Source: Symsagittifera roscoffensis (taxonomy: Eukaryota; Xenacoelomorpha; Acoela; Convolutidae). Taken from it: 64,000 nucleotides of DNA. The notes under the pieces were generated by a model. The model had not been told where the DNA came from. It ran no database searches and saw nothing but the letters and a program-made list of their open reading frames with translations. Location: positions 83,323,847 to 83,387,846 of the forward strand of contig NC_087064.1 of NCBI RefSeq assembly GCF_963678635.1, written 5' to 3'. Positions 32,736-45,207 of this stretch are shown here, piece after piece (the stretch's first letter is position 1; each line of letters starts with the position of its first letter). The position numbers and the translations under genes were made by a program.

Positions 32736-35700
32736 AAAATTGCCAATTATGTTTTGTTCAATGACGCATCAGCGGCAATTTATCAGCTTTGAAATTTCCA
32801 AATTGAATTAAGGCATGTTTTTTGGCTAAAGGACACGTTACTGGACTTTAAATACATTATTTCATAACCTGTTTGGGACAAACTTTCAGAAATCATTCTT
32901 TTTTATAACAATTAAACCAGTCCGCAATATTCAACTTGATAAAATCAATACTTCCAGCTTACTGCTCGCAGTTGTTTTCGCGGGGCAGTACAATAATGCC
33001 GAAAATGAAAACTTTGTTCAACAGTGCCGAAAATTTCAACGTATTACGTGCGGCAATCAAAACTTAAACGGCGATCGTTTACAAACTTAAGTGACACTTT
33101 GAGAATTTGAGCAAAAAATTTGCCACTTAGACGTTTTGGCGCCAAAATAATTGTTCAATTTGCAGTTGCAGACATTTTGGCACCAAAATTGGAGTGTATT
33201 TTTTTGTTAATTAGCGATAGAAAATGCGTTTAAATTATTCTGAAAATTTCCCGCCTTTTTCTGCACTGTTGTACTTTGGCACTGCTGAACGCCCCCGTTT
33301 TCGCTAATAATGCTCCAAGTATGATTTTTTCAAAATATGAAATCTGCCTTTTTTTATTTAATTCTTAAAATTAGTTTTACATTAGTTCTTCTCCTAACTA
33401 TGAAAACGCTCATGTTAAACTTTTTGTTATTTTTTTTGGAAAATACTTGTTCTCTTATCATTCATATCTTGTTTTACCACAAATCGATTGAAGAAATAGA
33501 CAAAGTATTTTGTGCCTCTTTAGGATAAATTACGTGCCACATTTTAAGCGCTATTGACGGGCAAGCCGCAATTTAGTCTGTCTCAAAAATCGTTTCATTT
33601 TGAATGGAGGTCTTGTTTGGTCTAACTAGTACGCTATCAGACACAGAACAAATAGTTCACTTTAAAAGAAAAAAATTTCCAGAATTTATACTATTTAAAA
33701 TGAAAATTTTATCAATTTTTCAAATGAAAAACTACTTCATAGATGCTAAAGGGTAGACAGAAACTCAAAACTTTGCCTTTATACAGGTTGATTTTTTAAA
33801 CTATTCTAATCGTTCAACCTGTGAATTTTTTATTTTTTTTTTCAATAGTACCATCGAATACGTTCATCAGTGCTTTTCTTTTTAAGAATGAAATACCAAT
33901 GGCCTTTAAACTTTTCAATTGCCTAGTTTTCAACTTCAATATTTAGATTATATGGTAGTGTTTGAAAGTTTATATCACTAGCACCTGGTTGTTAATTAAT
34001 TTATAATAAAAACCTACATGTTGAAAAGATTTTTTCCGGAGCAATAAAATAAAACTATCAAATTTAATCTTTCGAGATTGAAACTTGAAACGTCACAATC
34101 AAATTACCACCCACTACTGTACAAACTTAAAATATCTTTCTGCACAATTTTTTCGGTGAGAGATAACTATAAAAAAAAATTTCATTTTGCTGTACAAAAA
34201 TTGTCAGTTTTTTCTGCAATCTTTAACAGTTTTTCAAAAAAAACTTAAATGTAGACATCAAAAACTAGTTGGAACATTTAGAGCTTTGGCCACATACGAG
34301 CGGTTTTTTTATTTATTAAAATTGCGACAAAAACGTACAACATTAAGTAGGTTTTTTAACGTGTCTGCATAAAACAGTCACATACAAAACAGTCGTGTAC
34401 AAAATAGTCCGGAAAATCATATCAGAATTAAAAAAAAAACACTCACATACAGAATCTCAAAAATATTCCAAGAAACCGTCCGAAATACAGTACCATTTTT
34501 GAAAGTGATAATTGTTCCAACTGATAAAAAAAATCGCCTTGACTAACAAATTTTTGGTTCTGCTTAATCGGAATATTAATTGGTAGTTTAGCAGAAAAAA
34601 TAGAACTACCTAGATAACAGCAGCGCCCACTCATTAAAAGCAATACTCCGCGAAACACACAAGTTAGCGCAATTACAAAATGGATTCTTTTTATAATCCA
34701 GTCAAAAACATAGATGCTGCTCAATTTGTTTTAATTGCTAACACTTGGCTTCACTCAATCGAAATTCTGACATCGTAGGTTTTGAAGGGAGCATTATATT
34801 AAACACCGAACACTGTTAGACGATTCTGTTTCCTGGCGGTGCACACAAAGCAATTACAATGGATGTGTGCGTACTAAATAGGACTCCATTGAGTCGTTAA
34901 GGAAAACCGAGCAACAGTTTCGGACATAACACCGCGGCAGACTGTTACTCTGCTAAGCAACAAGCTGTAAATAGACCTCGTCGCGAAAAAAGACCGAAGA
35001 TGGCAGAGCCAACTTCGCTGACTGGCTTTGAATTACCTCTTATACGATTCTGGTCCCCAAGATGAAGATCGGGTTATTGTGTTTGCCAAGTTACCTGGGC
35101 TATCTGATACTTGGACTATCAGATGATCGCTACTGGTGACATGTTTAGTCGTCAGGTAACACACACAGTTACACCAAAGAACTTAAGTTGCGGTGTGTGA
35201 ATTATGATTTGAGAGATTCTACCAAAACATCGCCGATAATTTTTTCGCAGCTGTGAGGGTTTAAAACATGCCAGTTTTTGATAATTAAATGCTATACGTT
35301 TGATACTAGTGACGCGTAAATTGCACGTCAGTTTTTTTCAAAAACTGTTTCATAGTTGTTAAAAGTAATCAGTCTTCAAGGAGTTGCCACCACTCTCATT
35401 GTACTAGTATAATGGTTCAAACTTGTGAACAAGCGACTGTCAATTGTTTCGCGCAAAATATGTTTATCAGTTTTCATCCGATAAATGAAGTAACAACGAC
35501 GTGATCTTTAAATTGCATTTTCAAAATTGAAACTTCAAACTTTCTATCTTTCAACTAGACATCTTAAATATTTTTGCTTCAGCCTTTTCTCACTTGAATA
35601 TAGCATTTCTTTAGTACACACACAAGTAAAATGTATAGATTTTGAGTTAATGCCAAATTATTGACAATATCCAAATTATTGACAAAATTTGAAATGTTAG

Positions 35701-36346
35701 TTGCATTACAAAATGCTTTTTGACTGCGGAAACCAATTTTTTAAGCATTTCAAAAATTAAATCGGTCAAAATATAATTAGGCTAGAAAGCAATTTTTGCA
35801 GACCAATAAAATGCGCAAGATCACCAATATTTCTAAAGTTTTGCCACTTACAAAAAAAATCACTTTCTTCTAATGGATCTTCTAAAAGACTGAGGCGCAT
35901 CGATGGTGATGGAGCAACAGCATTCATTAGATTGTTGATTTAAATCTCATGTCAGACTTGCATATCCACAATTAAGTTTGAACTATTTTACATGCGTCGT
36001 ATTTTGATTGCCAGCTACTGCAGCCCTGAACTTCCAGAGACTAAATTCGTGGTTTTAAACACCAAAATGCCAGTTTAGAAGTTTTTAAAAGTATTTGGAA
36101 ATGCCTTCGAAAACTCCATGATTTTCATACTTGGAGTCTTAAATTTGGCAGCTATGATATAATCTTTTTTTTTTAAATTCATTTGACGAGATCAAATTTT
36201 TTGATACAAACTTCAAACGACTTTTCAAAATAGAGTCAATAAGTTCAAGTGTTCATGCCATGGTAGGCCAAGTTGCTCCATCACATATACGCGTCATCGT
36301 GAACTCGAGTTTCTTTTCATTTTCATTGATCAGATACCTAGAACTC
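32736..36346. other. Intergenic, AT-rich, with an old copy of repeat A
   Basis: No gene is supported. From about 33,530 (a GCGCTATTGACGGGCAAGCC segment) to about 34,310 (GGAACATTTAGAGCTTTGGCC, then CATACGAGCGG) the order of landmarks matches dispersed repeat A at high divergence. A less AT-rich patch at 34,790-35,170 has a short frame starting ATGGCAGAGCC, but no splice-supported gene. Confidence 0.5.
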
Positions 36347-37379
36347 TCAAAGCTCTTCCTCCAGCCCAATATCGCCTTCTTCGTCTTCGCTTTGCCTTCT
36401 TGTTCTGAGCCTCCCTAATCTTGTTCCTGAGTCTTCTTTCGCTTCCACGTCCTGTATTGACATCAAAGTACAGTCTGCTTCCAACAGAGAGGCCGCTTTG
36501 TACTCTCCGTAAAACATCTTGGCCAGCTCCAGGTCTGAAAAATCACGTGAAACAAGATCGCTAAGAATCTTCCGAGCGCAATAAAGATCACAACAGAAAT
36601 TTATAACGGTTTTGATGAAAGCAAGATTGTTTCAAGTATAATGCTTGCAAGCAGGCAATGTCATTTTTGAATATCCATTACAGTTGACGTTGGCGGTAGA
36701 AAATAATATTTTAGAAATCGATTTTGCAGGAATCGACCCGGACAATAAGGCTATCAATGAAAACACCTTTTGCTCATCCGTATCCTTTTCGGTGCCAGAA
36801 CCCCATTATCAAAAATGCAAGTCATGCATCAAACATAAATTTTCTGCACTGAAAAATTTTGTGGTCATTAAATATCTACCCATTTAATTTGATTAAGAGA
36901 AAACTTAAATGAAAGCATGAACACAGGAAAGATGAAAATTTGGGACTAAAAAAATGCATCTGAGCAACTTGACCTATTTTGGATGAAAATTAAGTTATTA
37001 CGTATAAAATAGATCTTGCAAAAAAAAACTTTTATATACCGTTAATTTTGATTGTCACTTCGTCTCCGGGGTAGACAGGCTTCCTGTACCAAAAGGGCAT
37101 CGGACACACAGAGTGGAATTTGTGGCCAAAATCAATGTACAAATCACTTCCCACCACTCTGAAAACTTCCCCCTTCACCACTTTTCCCACTGGGTCCCCC
37201 ATTTGCACGAAAGTACTATTGCGTAAAAGGGCGGCAAATGAAGTTTCAGATGGTATCTGGTTATTTTTGGACAATGTTTCGACATGAATTGTGCACATGG
37301 CTCGAGAAAAAGAAGTTTCAGGGACGCTTGGAGCTATGCATATTTTCGGTCCGATGCGCCTCAGAAATCGAGCTAACAT
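36347..37379 (-). CDS. MRPS28: Mitochondrial ribosomal protein S28 (bS1m)
   Basis: Minus-strand gene with CDS exons 37,379-37,040 and 36,534-36,347, separated by a 505-bp GT-AG intron (donor G|GTATAT, acceptor TTTCAG). The joined frame encodes 175 residues and ends in TGA. Residues 1 to about 35 are Arg/Ser-rich (MLARFLRRIG), as expected of a mitochondrial targeting sequence. The conserved core follows: SFAALLRNSTFVQMGDP, GKVVKGEVFRVV, DLYIDFGHKFHSVC, then DLELAKMFYGEYKAASLLEAD across the splice junction. This matches the S1-fold protein of the small mitoribosomal subunit in animals. The C-terminus is charged and Glu-rich (EDEEGDIGLEEEL). The ATG at 37,379 was chosen because it follows a possible 5'UTR splice acceptor (TTATTTCAG) and gives a good presequence. 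Length is close to the human protein (187 residues). Confidence 0.92.
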
Positions 37380-37776
37380 CACAAAACTGAAATAAAAAGA
37401 TATAATAAGCGGTGCACTATTATGCAATTCGAAACTATGCATTAGTAGCTCCATGCAATAGATAATACACAACTAGTATGTGTACTAATTTTGAACGACT
37501 AAGACACGTGTTAATAAATACTTGGTCATTTCAAAATCAAGAAAAAAAACAACTAATAAAAACTATCGAAAACCAAAAACAGAACAAAGAAAAAGACACT
37601 AAATAAGTTCGAAATGATTCTTAAACAGCTGACTCTGAAAACACTTTTTATTTCGGGTATTCTTTTTTCCCGGACTCGTCAGAACAACACTACTACCAAT
37701 GTTAAGTCTTCGTACGAGCTATCGACTTCGGAGAGTCCCAAAATTAAAGGAATGTCTTCCAGTTTCATCTACCGTC

Positions 37777-37991
37777 GGCTCTTTTTCCTTTCCCCCCACC
37801 TGCAATTTTTTTTATATGTAAATTTGTTGACGACATTGTCCGATTGTTATGAAAATTTACATACAGACTAATAAGGCCGCGACAAACATATGTGGTCTTC
37901 ATACTCAACCTCGTAAAAGCACTCGTTACACTAATATATTAATATATTAAAGCTCGTGTGAGGCGGGAGGGGGGGGGGAGGAAAAAGAGCC
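37777..37991. mobile_element. MITE, family GGCTCTTTTTCC, with 8-bp TSD
   Basis: 215 bp with terminal inverted repeats (GGCTCTTTTTCC...CCCACCT and the reverse complement). It is flanked by a perfect 8-bp duplication CTACCGTC at 37,769-37,776 and 37,992-37,999. Internal sequence aligns with the MITE in the 49.6-64 kb array (GATTGTTATGAAAATT, GACAAACATATGTGGT). An 8-bp TSD fits hAT, P or Merlin transposases; the GG terminus does not discriminate. It lies upstream of MRPS28. Confidence 0.88.
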
Positions 37992-38301
37992 CTACCGTCT
38001 TTAACAATCCATATCTTACACGAATCCGAAAGTTATATTGGCAAAGTTGAATAAGGGATCTTTTTTTTTGTTTTTCCCAACTGGTGACTTTCAACCCAAT
38101 TTTAACCCAATTCAATTGCACCATGTACATCGATATGGTAACACCGCTTTTGATAAGAGAATCAAATAAAAACTCCCTCTCATCTCCACGGGTTTTCCTT
38201 TAAAAACGCTGCATAAAATTTAAAGTTCGTTTAGCCTCAGATGACAATTTTACACCTGTCACAATGGACCCACCTAACTCCTCTCCTAAACTGAACACAT
38301 A

Positions 38302-39828
38302 TTATGAAAACATTGGACTGTGAAACTGGAAAGTATCTTGTTCAGATTGTTTCGGAAAGACAATCATAAGCATGATTTCATGCGTAACATCACTGTTGAG
38401 TCCCAGCCAGCAAGCTACGTTTGCGTTGTGTTTCTCTACGAAATCAATGACGACAGATATTAAAGAGTCGTTTAAAATATTGAAAACGTGTGCCTCACAA
38501 AGTGGACTTAGTCTCCCGCTTAACTTAAACACATCTGACATGGATTCTGCCCCTGAGTCCGATGACACCAGTGACCCCAGTAAAGACTCTGAGTCCCCGA
38601 TTAACAAAGAAGCGGAACCAAAAGAGGCCAACTCAGCACTGTATTCACGTTCTTTGTTCAACGCTTTGTCGATATTCGTGATTATGTTTGTAGTTACTAG
38701 TAATGTAAATAATTGAATAATTGAACTTGTGAAGTCTTCTAATCGAATAAGATACAATTGTGAACCTATTTTAAGGACCATTTTAAACTACATTTATTCC
38801 AAATTTTTAAAACAATAAATATGTGAACCTAGAGAGAACGAACTCAGTCAATAAAAGTTGGAGGAAGTGTCAATGATTTCAAAGAAATCGTAAAAAAAAG
38901 ATTTTTGTGATTTTGAAGAAAAAATTACGGATCTACTTAACAATTTCCTCAAGAAAGGGGTAGATTTTTACGTAGATCGAAATGGTCGATTTTTCGACCA
39001 ATCAGAATGCAGCAAAGTTAGAATTCTCAATAGAAAACTCAGTGCTAATTTACTGTATTTATTTATAGGGGTGGAGATTCTTAAGTAAGTACCATAGAGG
39101 GGGGATTGTTAAGTAGATCCAAAAATACATCACGTTAATGCGATTTCAACTTCATCAACAATCTTTCACGATTGACACCTTTTCAAGAAAATCACCTTTT
39201 GAGAAAAATTTGAGTCAGTAGGTAATTTTTCTTTTCCGCTGAGAAATTTCAAATTAAAAACCTTAAGTTGAATTAAAATCTTAAGTTGAAATCCACTCCA
39301 GAAAGTAAAATCAATAACGTTTTTTGTGCCAATTACACTTCCGTAATTGGAGAGCGTCATTTGTCTTCCCGTTCTTTTAGCAAATGAGCTTGAAAAGAAC
39401 TTACCAAGAAATCAGATGTCAAAACACGAAAAATCAAAATTGAGCGCGAACAAATTTTCTCCTGAAAATAATAATGGCTCTTTTCCAGTTTCCCACCCCC
39501 CTTGTTAAATTACAAAACAAAGATGTTCAAAAATTGTTCACACGGCAATTTGCATGTTAGAAATGTTGTAGAAATTTGTTCACCTATTCACGCTGACACG
39601 TTTTATTGCAGTTTCTAACATGAAAAATCATTTTAAATAGACTTTCATATAATGAATTTCAGAAAAAACTAAAGGGGGGAACTGGAAAAGAGCCAAGTCT
39701 ATGAAATTAGTATTTGATTTTAGTTACTTACTGTCCTCAGAGTGGATAGTAATTTTCTCTGCCATGTGAAGTTGAAAAACACTCGGCGACATTGAAACCG
39801 CATCATCAAGATTTTCTCTAAATCTTTC
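38302..39828 (-). CDS. Candidate two-exon gene of unknown function (partial)
   Basis: A 97-nt minus stretch (39,828-39,732) reads ERFRENLDDAVSMSPSVFQ and on to HSED. It ends in a consensus donor ACA|GTAAGT and is preceded by a TAATCTTGAG acceptor. A possible acceptor (ACATTACTAG) at 38,697 joins in phase to a long minus frame, 38,696-38,302, containing ALNKEREYSAELASFGSASLL and VIDFVEKHNANVACWLGLN. I do not recognise the product, and upstream exons would lie above 39,828. A caution is that the plus strand is also open through 38,372-38,716, and the phase match has a one-in-three chance. It is on the same strand as MRPS28, about 0.9 kb upstream of it. Confidence 0.3.
39476..39694. mobile_element. 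MITE, subfamily GGCTCTTTTCCAG, copy 1
   Basis: 219 bp with inverted ends GGCTCTTTTCCAGTTTCCCA and GGGAACTGGAAAAGAGCC. The related copy is at 40,802-41,014. The outer 11 bases resemble the GGCTCTTTTTCC family. No clear TSD. Confidence 0.8.
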
Positions 39829-40092
39829 CTCAAGATTAAAATAGTTGAAGAAACTGAGAAATTTGAAATCTTACAAACGAGGGCTTTTGAAGCAAGTTTG
39901 ATTACAATTTAGCAACTAACTTACACTTGATTATGTATAAAATTGAGTTTCCTTGACAGCTTGAAAGAAAATTATGCCCAAAAATAACCAGTAAAGCTGG
40001 TTTTTATCCAAAAAAAAAAGGTATGTTTATGCATTCATTTTAATTTTTTTTATTGGCCTTAGTAAATAGAGGTTTTTCCAGAAAGGTGAATT

Positions 40093-40460
40093 CAGGGGCG
40101 GATCTAGGATTTTCTCGAGGGGGGGCGGATTTTCAAAAAATGTTCGAAAATTTTGTCGACCTTTTTTTGAAGTCGATCAAAGTGATGTTCCGAGCTCTCA
40201 TAACTCATTAAAAAGACCCTGTTCTGGTCCAATTTTCTGCGCCGCAGGCAAAATGTTAAAAAAATAGGCCAAAAAAGGCGTTTTTAGGCAATTTTTGAAA
40301 AATTTTGATCCCTCAAAATTAGAATATATTGGCGCCGAAGGCGCCTTTAGAAAATTTTTTGGGCCCGTCACAAAAATATGAATATTTCTAAATAGTACAA
40401 AGGGGGACCCTTTGGGTCAGTAAGGGGTCGAATTCTGGGTGAATTAAACAAGGAATTAAA
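40093..40460 (+). repeat. Dispersed repeat B, hAT-like end
   Basis: Begins CAGGGGCGGATCTAGGATTT. It shares GTCGACC and AAAGACCCTGTTCTGG landmarks with 41,036-41,240 (GGAGCAGATCTAAGACTTT) and, reversed, with 5,900-6,160. It ends in an AGTACAAAGGGGGACCC segment also seen reversed near 4,980. Confidence 0.55.
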
Positions 40461-40801
40461 CAAATTTCCATGAAATGGACCAGGTAGATCTCATGCCTTC
40501 TTCACGCTACTTTGCCCACAGAAATATTTTTTTTTTGGCTAGACATCAAAATTTGTTGCTATTTATCAAATGGATTTTGCTAAGGCTCAAAAAATCAACT
40601 TAAAAGATTTTTTGTTAGTCGCTTTTTTGCTGTTGCGTTTTCAATGTCACGCAGCATGATAGAGAAGAATTTCGAAAAGATAACTTAGCTATTAAACGAG
40701 CGCCGAGAATGATAGAAATGGTATGAGCAGCTTTTTTCTCTTCAGTAATTCGAATGAATTTACCCTCCAGGAAAAATTGCTAACTTCAGTGAAAACTAAG
40801 C

Positions 40802-41014
40802 GGCTCTTTTCCAGTTCCCCCTTTCAAATTCAATACTGAAAAGTCTAATTAACATTGTCATAATGCAATGAAATTTGGCGTGGTGAACAAATCGACAATT
40901 CTGAACAGATTTTTTCTTCATACTTTACAGCGTAACATCACGCATTTAGCCGTAATAACACGTAAAACAAACATAAAACTCGGTATTTTGAAAGGGGGGA
41001 ACTGGAAAAGAGCC
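40802..41014. mobile_element. MITE, subfamily GGCTCTTTTCCAG, copy 2
   Basis: 213 bp bounded by GGCTCTTTTCCAGTTCCCCC and its reverse complement (GGGGGGAACTGGAAAAGAGCC, shown to within one base). Its internal CATAATGCAATGAAATTTGG segment recurs near 47,912, where the rest of the element is not clear. Confidence 0.82.
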
Positions 41015-41035
41015 ATAGACTTTAAAGTTCTGTGC

Positions 41036-41240
41036 AGGAGCAGATCTAAGACTTTCTTGAGGAGGCAAGTTTTCAAAAAAAAATCGAAAATTTGTCGTCT
41101 TTTGTAAGGTTTACCTAATTGATTTTCCGAGTTCTCCCAAATCGCTATAAAGACCCTACTTTAACAACACTTTTTGCGCCAGTTTCTAATATTTGGTTTT
41201 TTACAATTTTCTGTACTGGGAGTGGCATTTTTTCATCCAT
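41036..41240 (+). repeat. Dispersed repeat B, second diverged copy
   Basis: GGAGCAGATCTAAGACTTTC and AAAGACCCTACTTTAAC align with the copy starting at 40,093. Confidence 0.5.
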
Positions 41241-44200
41241 CGCCTACCCTCTTGTCAAAACATCGATTTTATGGTTAAGCAGATAGATATAAAGAACGAA
41301 CGCATAGAAATTTCTGACCAATTGAACAGTTCAAGGATCAATAGTTTTTACCTCAAGGATCAATAACTATATGGTAAAAAACAATGAGCGAAGTGGTAGA
41401 AGCGTCTTCATACTATAAACGGATCTCCACTTAACTCTTTTTTTTTCTAGTTTCAAACCCAATAACAAGCCGAGGACGGGGGATTGTTGCGCAAGATTGC
41501 TCTGAAGTTATGGCAGAGCTCAAAAATAACTAAAAGTAAAAAAAATTGTCGACCACTGTTCAAAAAATTAGCTGTCCAGTCAAAAGTTCCTGTGCACATC
41601 ACTGCTTCTACCTTATATTTAACTAATTCTCATGATGCAACCGTTGGTTTTAAAAGGCTGTTAATGATTTGACTACTTTATCTGGCAATTATTGGAAACA
41701 TGCAGGCATGCAACTTCAAAAATCATGACTTTTCGCATTATCATGCGCTTCAAAATTTTTTGATTTCATTTGCCGGAAGGATCGATATGAAACAAGAACC
41801 GTTCTTCCAAGGTCTTTTCAGATGTTACACGTAACCGAGCTGAAGCACAAAACCATTGTATTTTTGAAATTACATATTCTGTTTTTTTTATATCTCCAAG
41901 TGCAGCGCACGCTGTACTTTCGCGCTAACTTAATCTGTTGCTTTGTGATATTATTACGTCTTTATACCAGACCGACCTTTTACCAGACTACAAAACAATA
42001 AGACAACAAAACTCTAAAAACGCGGCATTGGCAAGTGAAGACAGCTTGCTCCGCTACGCTTACATTCCTTACAAGATATAATTTGCCGCTTGAATCAGTT
42101 AATTCTATTTAAAATTATCATGCGAAAGAGTAGAATAGAAAACAACTTATACCAGCAATTTCGGGCCACGCGCCAATCTCTTTAAATAATACTAGCGAAA
42201 AACACACGTTCTTCAAATTTTTGCTTCAAATTTTTGATGAATCATAAAAAACGACATATCTTGAAAACTAAGATTCTTTTAGCGGTCAAACTTGGAAACA
42301 AGCTCTGCTATCTCTTAGAGTACTTTGACAGCGATCAATTACAGGGTTGGAAAATTCGAACTCTTTAGTTTAAAAAAAAACTCATAATAAAGTCATATCC
42401 GGAAAACTGAGCAGTCAATTTGGGAGGCAAGATTTGCAACCAATGCGAATAACCTGAGAGCACCCCACTCTAGGTTTGAGAACTTCAAAGCTTGTAAGTT
42501 TTCAAGTATTGAACGTAGTGTGAGTAATGAACGTAGTGAAGACTCTTATATAGGTCTTGCTGATTTTTTTGTTTTTTTTTTCGGAAAAGTCTTGAAAATC
42601 TCTAATAACTACAGATGAGCATTCATAAAAATTGATGCATTTATGAATGCACTTAGGTATATATGCACTTTTTGATTTCGATTGAAAACCATCTGCTGAA
42701 AATGACGTAAATAGTACTCTCCAAATACGAACATAAACATGGGGCGAAAAAGTGAACTATTTCTAGTTCTGAAAGTAGAATTTAATTTTTAGATTTCCAG
42801 CGGAATAAAAACTTTACCTATTGATCCAGTTTTCTCAAGATGGGTTAATGTTATCAAAATAGCGCCGATCATGAATCGTTCTAGAAACTCAAAGAGTTCA
42901 AAGGGCATCTATTTTTTTCTTTAAAATTCGAAAGTTGAGATTTTTTCAAGACAGTATTTTTTAACGTTTACTTGCGTTCATTACTCTTTTCCAATCCTCG
43001 ATTGGCTATGTTTAATTCAATTCAAATTTTGTGAAAAACATTGAAAACTACAGAGTTGAGAATTTCAAACTTTGTGCGTTTTTTATAACTAAGTTTTCTG
43101 AAAACTTTCGAAAAAATCATAAAAACGTCCGATTTGGAGGCAATATTTGCAACGCCTGAGAGTACCCTGACAGCGCCCCATTGTAGGGTTTGGAATTTAA
43201 AATATTTTGGAATTGGTAAATTTTTTGAAAAATTTGAGAAAAAAATGTCACTCTCGTAAACTAAAAATATCTGAGTAGTCAAATTTGGAGGCAAGATTTG
43301 CAAACTCTGAGAGAACCCTGACATCACCCATTTACAGGTTTGAGAAATCCTAACTTGAAAATTTATACACCTAAGTTTTCTAAAAATAGGTAATTATGTT
43401 CAAAATACATTTTTCAACATCTTGTGTACATCAAACACAGAGGCGAAGCTGTGCTTCGTAAACACAAGCGAGGAAAATGCAAAAAGAGCTCTGAGCAGGC
43501 AAAACAAAATGAAATCAGGAAAAAGGAGAAGATTTAAAATACACCATGGACATTTTTTAAATTGAGACTAGGAGTATCACGATCTCACATGTGCTCTACG
43601 GCGACTAGTAATTTTACTTACACTAGACACCAATGAAGCAGCTGCTGTTTCTTATCAAATTGCCAATGCTATGCAGCAAAAATTCGAACGAAAGAACTAT
43701 TTCAATATTACAGATTTGAAAATCCCACCTGTTGATTAGGAATTTCACGTCCTCACATTTGAGGTAAACTAGTGAAATTCACGGTCGCTTGGAGGTAAAC
43801 TAGTGGCCCAGCTAATGCTGGATGCAGCTGTTTTAATATTTTAACCTTTGATTGTACTGATACCGAGATGCGTAATTTTCAGTTTCAAGAAAAATGAACT
43901 TTATGCTAAACCCTAGTTATTTCCTTTCTTGAGTAGGCGATTAGCCGTTTATTTGAAAAAAAATATATTATTCGCTCTTTCAACTGAATTCTTTAGTTTT
44001 TGAAAAAGTGGAAAAAGATTCCAAGAAACGATCAAATTTTGTAAAATTTGAGTTTTCCTAAATCTATTAACTTCTCTCTAATAAACATGGGAACAGCATC
44101 TTATACAGGGAAAACTTTCACACCCTTATCGGAAAATGGATTTTTGAGATAAGCTTATCGGCTTTTCTAAAAAAATGGATTTTTGAGATAAGCTTATCGG

Positions 44201-45207
44201 CTTTTCTAAAAAAATTATAGTGAAAAAATTAAACAGGGAAAATCTAAGTACCACGCTAGTTTGATTGAAGTAACAACCTCAGCATCAGCTGGTTATGGGT
44301 TTCCAAACGTTTTTCAAAAAAATGTTTGCACAAAACGAGCAAAAATTCTAACATTGGACATTTTCTAAAGCCATTTGATTTGGAAACTTAGGTCGTAGCT
44401 AGCCACTTACACAGGGAAGATTAGCATAATCGTTTTTTCTTTCGGTTCAATCCTTGATCTCTGATTTGGCAGTAGTTTTTGAGAAGAGTCAAAGTTTTTA
44501 AAAATAACAAAAATGTCAAAAATGGGCTTGTTTGAGGCCATGACTTTTTTCAACTGAATTTGGAGAAGAGCCGCCTAGGAAGGTGGATGGATTCCCATGA
44601 TTTGTTCATTGGATTATAAGGATCAACTCTGATTTGTGCATTTAATAATTGAAAATGAAAAAAAAATTAACCACAAATAAATCAAAAATCCCCTTCCGAA
44701 ACTTTCGAAGGCCGTAGAACGTGGGTTAAAATGAATAGAGACTAGAAACGTATGCAGGCACAGAAAAGAGCCGCCAGTTTGTCCATTGGTACCATTTATT
44801 TAAAAATGGGTTCAAATTTTTTGAGAAAATGAATTTTCTGCTAAAAGTGCAATAACTTTCCAGAGCATCGCAAAAAAAAACATCGAATCCATACATTTTC
44901 ATAAAGCCTGTTGTAAAAAAACTCTTCGTAAAAATACACTACGATTCGCTTGTGTAAACAGTATAGAACTTCCATAAATAATTGTTCGTTTTTTAAATAT
45001 CATAACACATAGTATAATGCTAACTTAGATTTGTATTTAAAAAATTTTGGCGCGATGACATTGAATTTGAAGATCTCAGAGGACAAAGATAATAAAAACT
45101 AATGTGCTATTTGACAGTTCTTTACAATTTTTAGTGATATAAAATCGGAAAAGTTTACTGGATGAAACTCAAGTGACTAAGATCATAAAAATCATGTTCG
45201 AATTGTT
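41241..45207. other. AT-rich non-coding region with degenerate repeats
   Basis: No gene is supported. Four degenerate copies of a ~100-bp motif (GGAGGCAAGATTTGCAA, then CTGAGAG-ACCCTGACA and a CCCCATT-TAGG segment) are seen near 42,270-42,345, 42,395-42,480, 43,120-43,195 and 43,240-43,345. A perfect 39-bp tandem pair lies at 44,133-44,210. Confidence 0.5.
44133..44210. repeat. 39-bp tandem duplication
   Basis: Two adjacent copies of a 39-bp unit containing the palindrome GATAAGCTTATC, identical by eye. Confidence 0.8.

Noticed and set aside
36645-36887. 80-codon plus frame inside the MRPS28 intron
   Set aside because: Intronic, on the opposite strand, with no similarity recognised.
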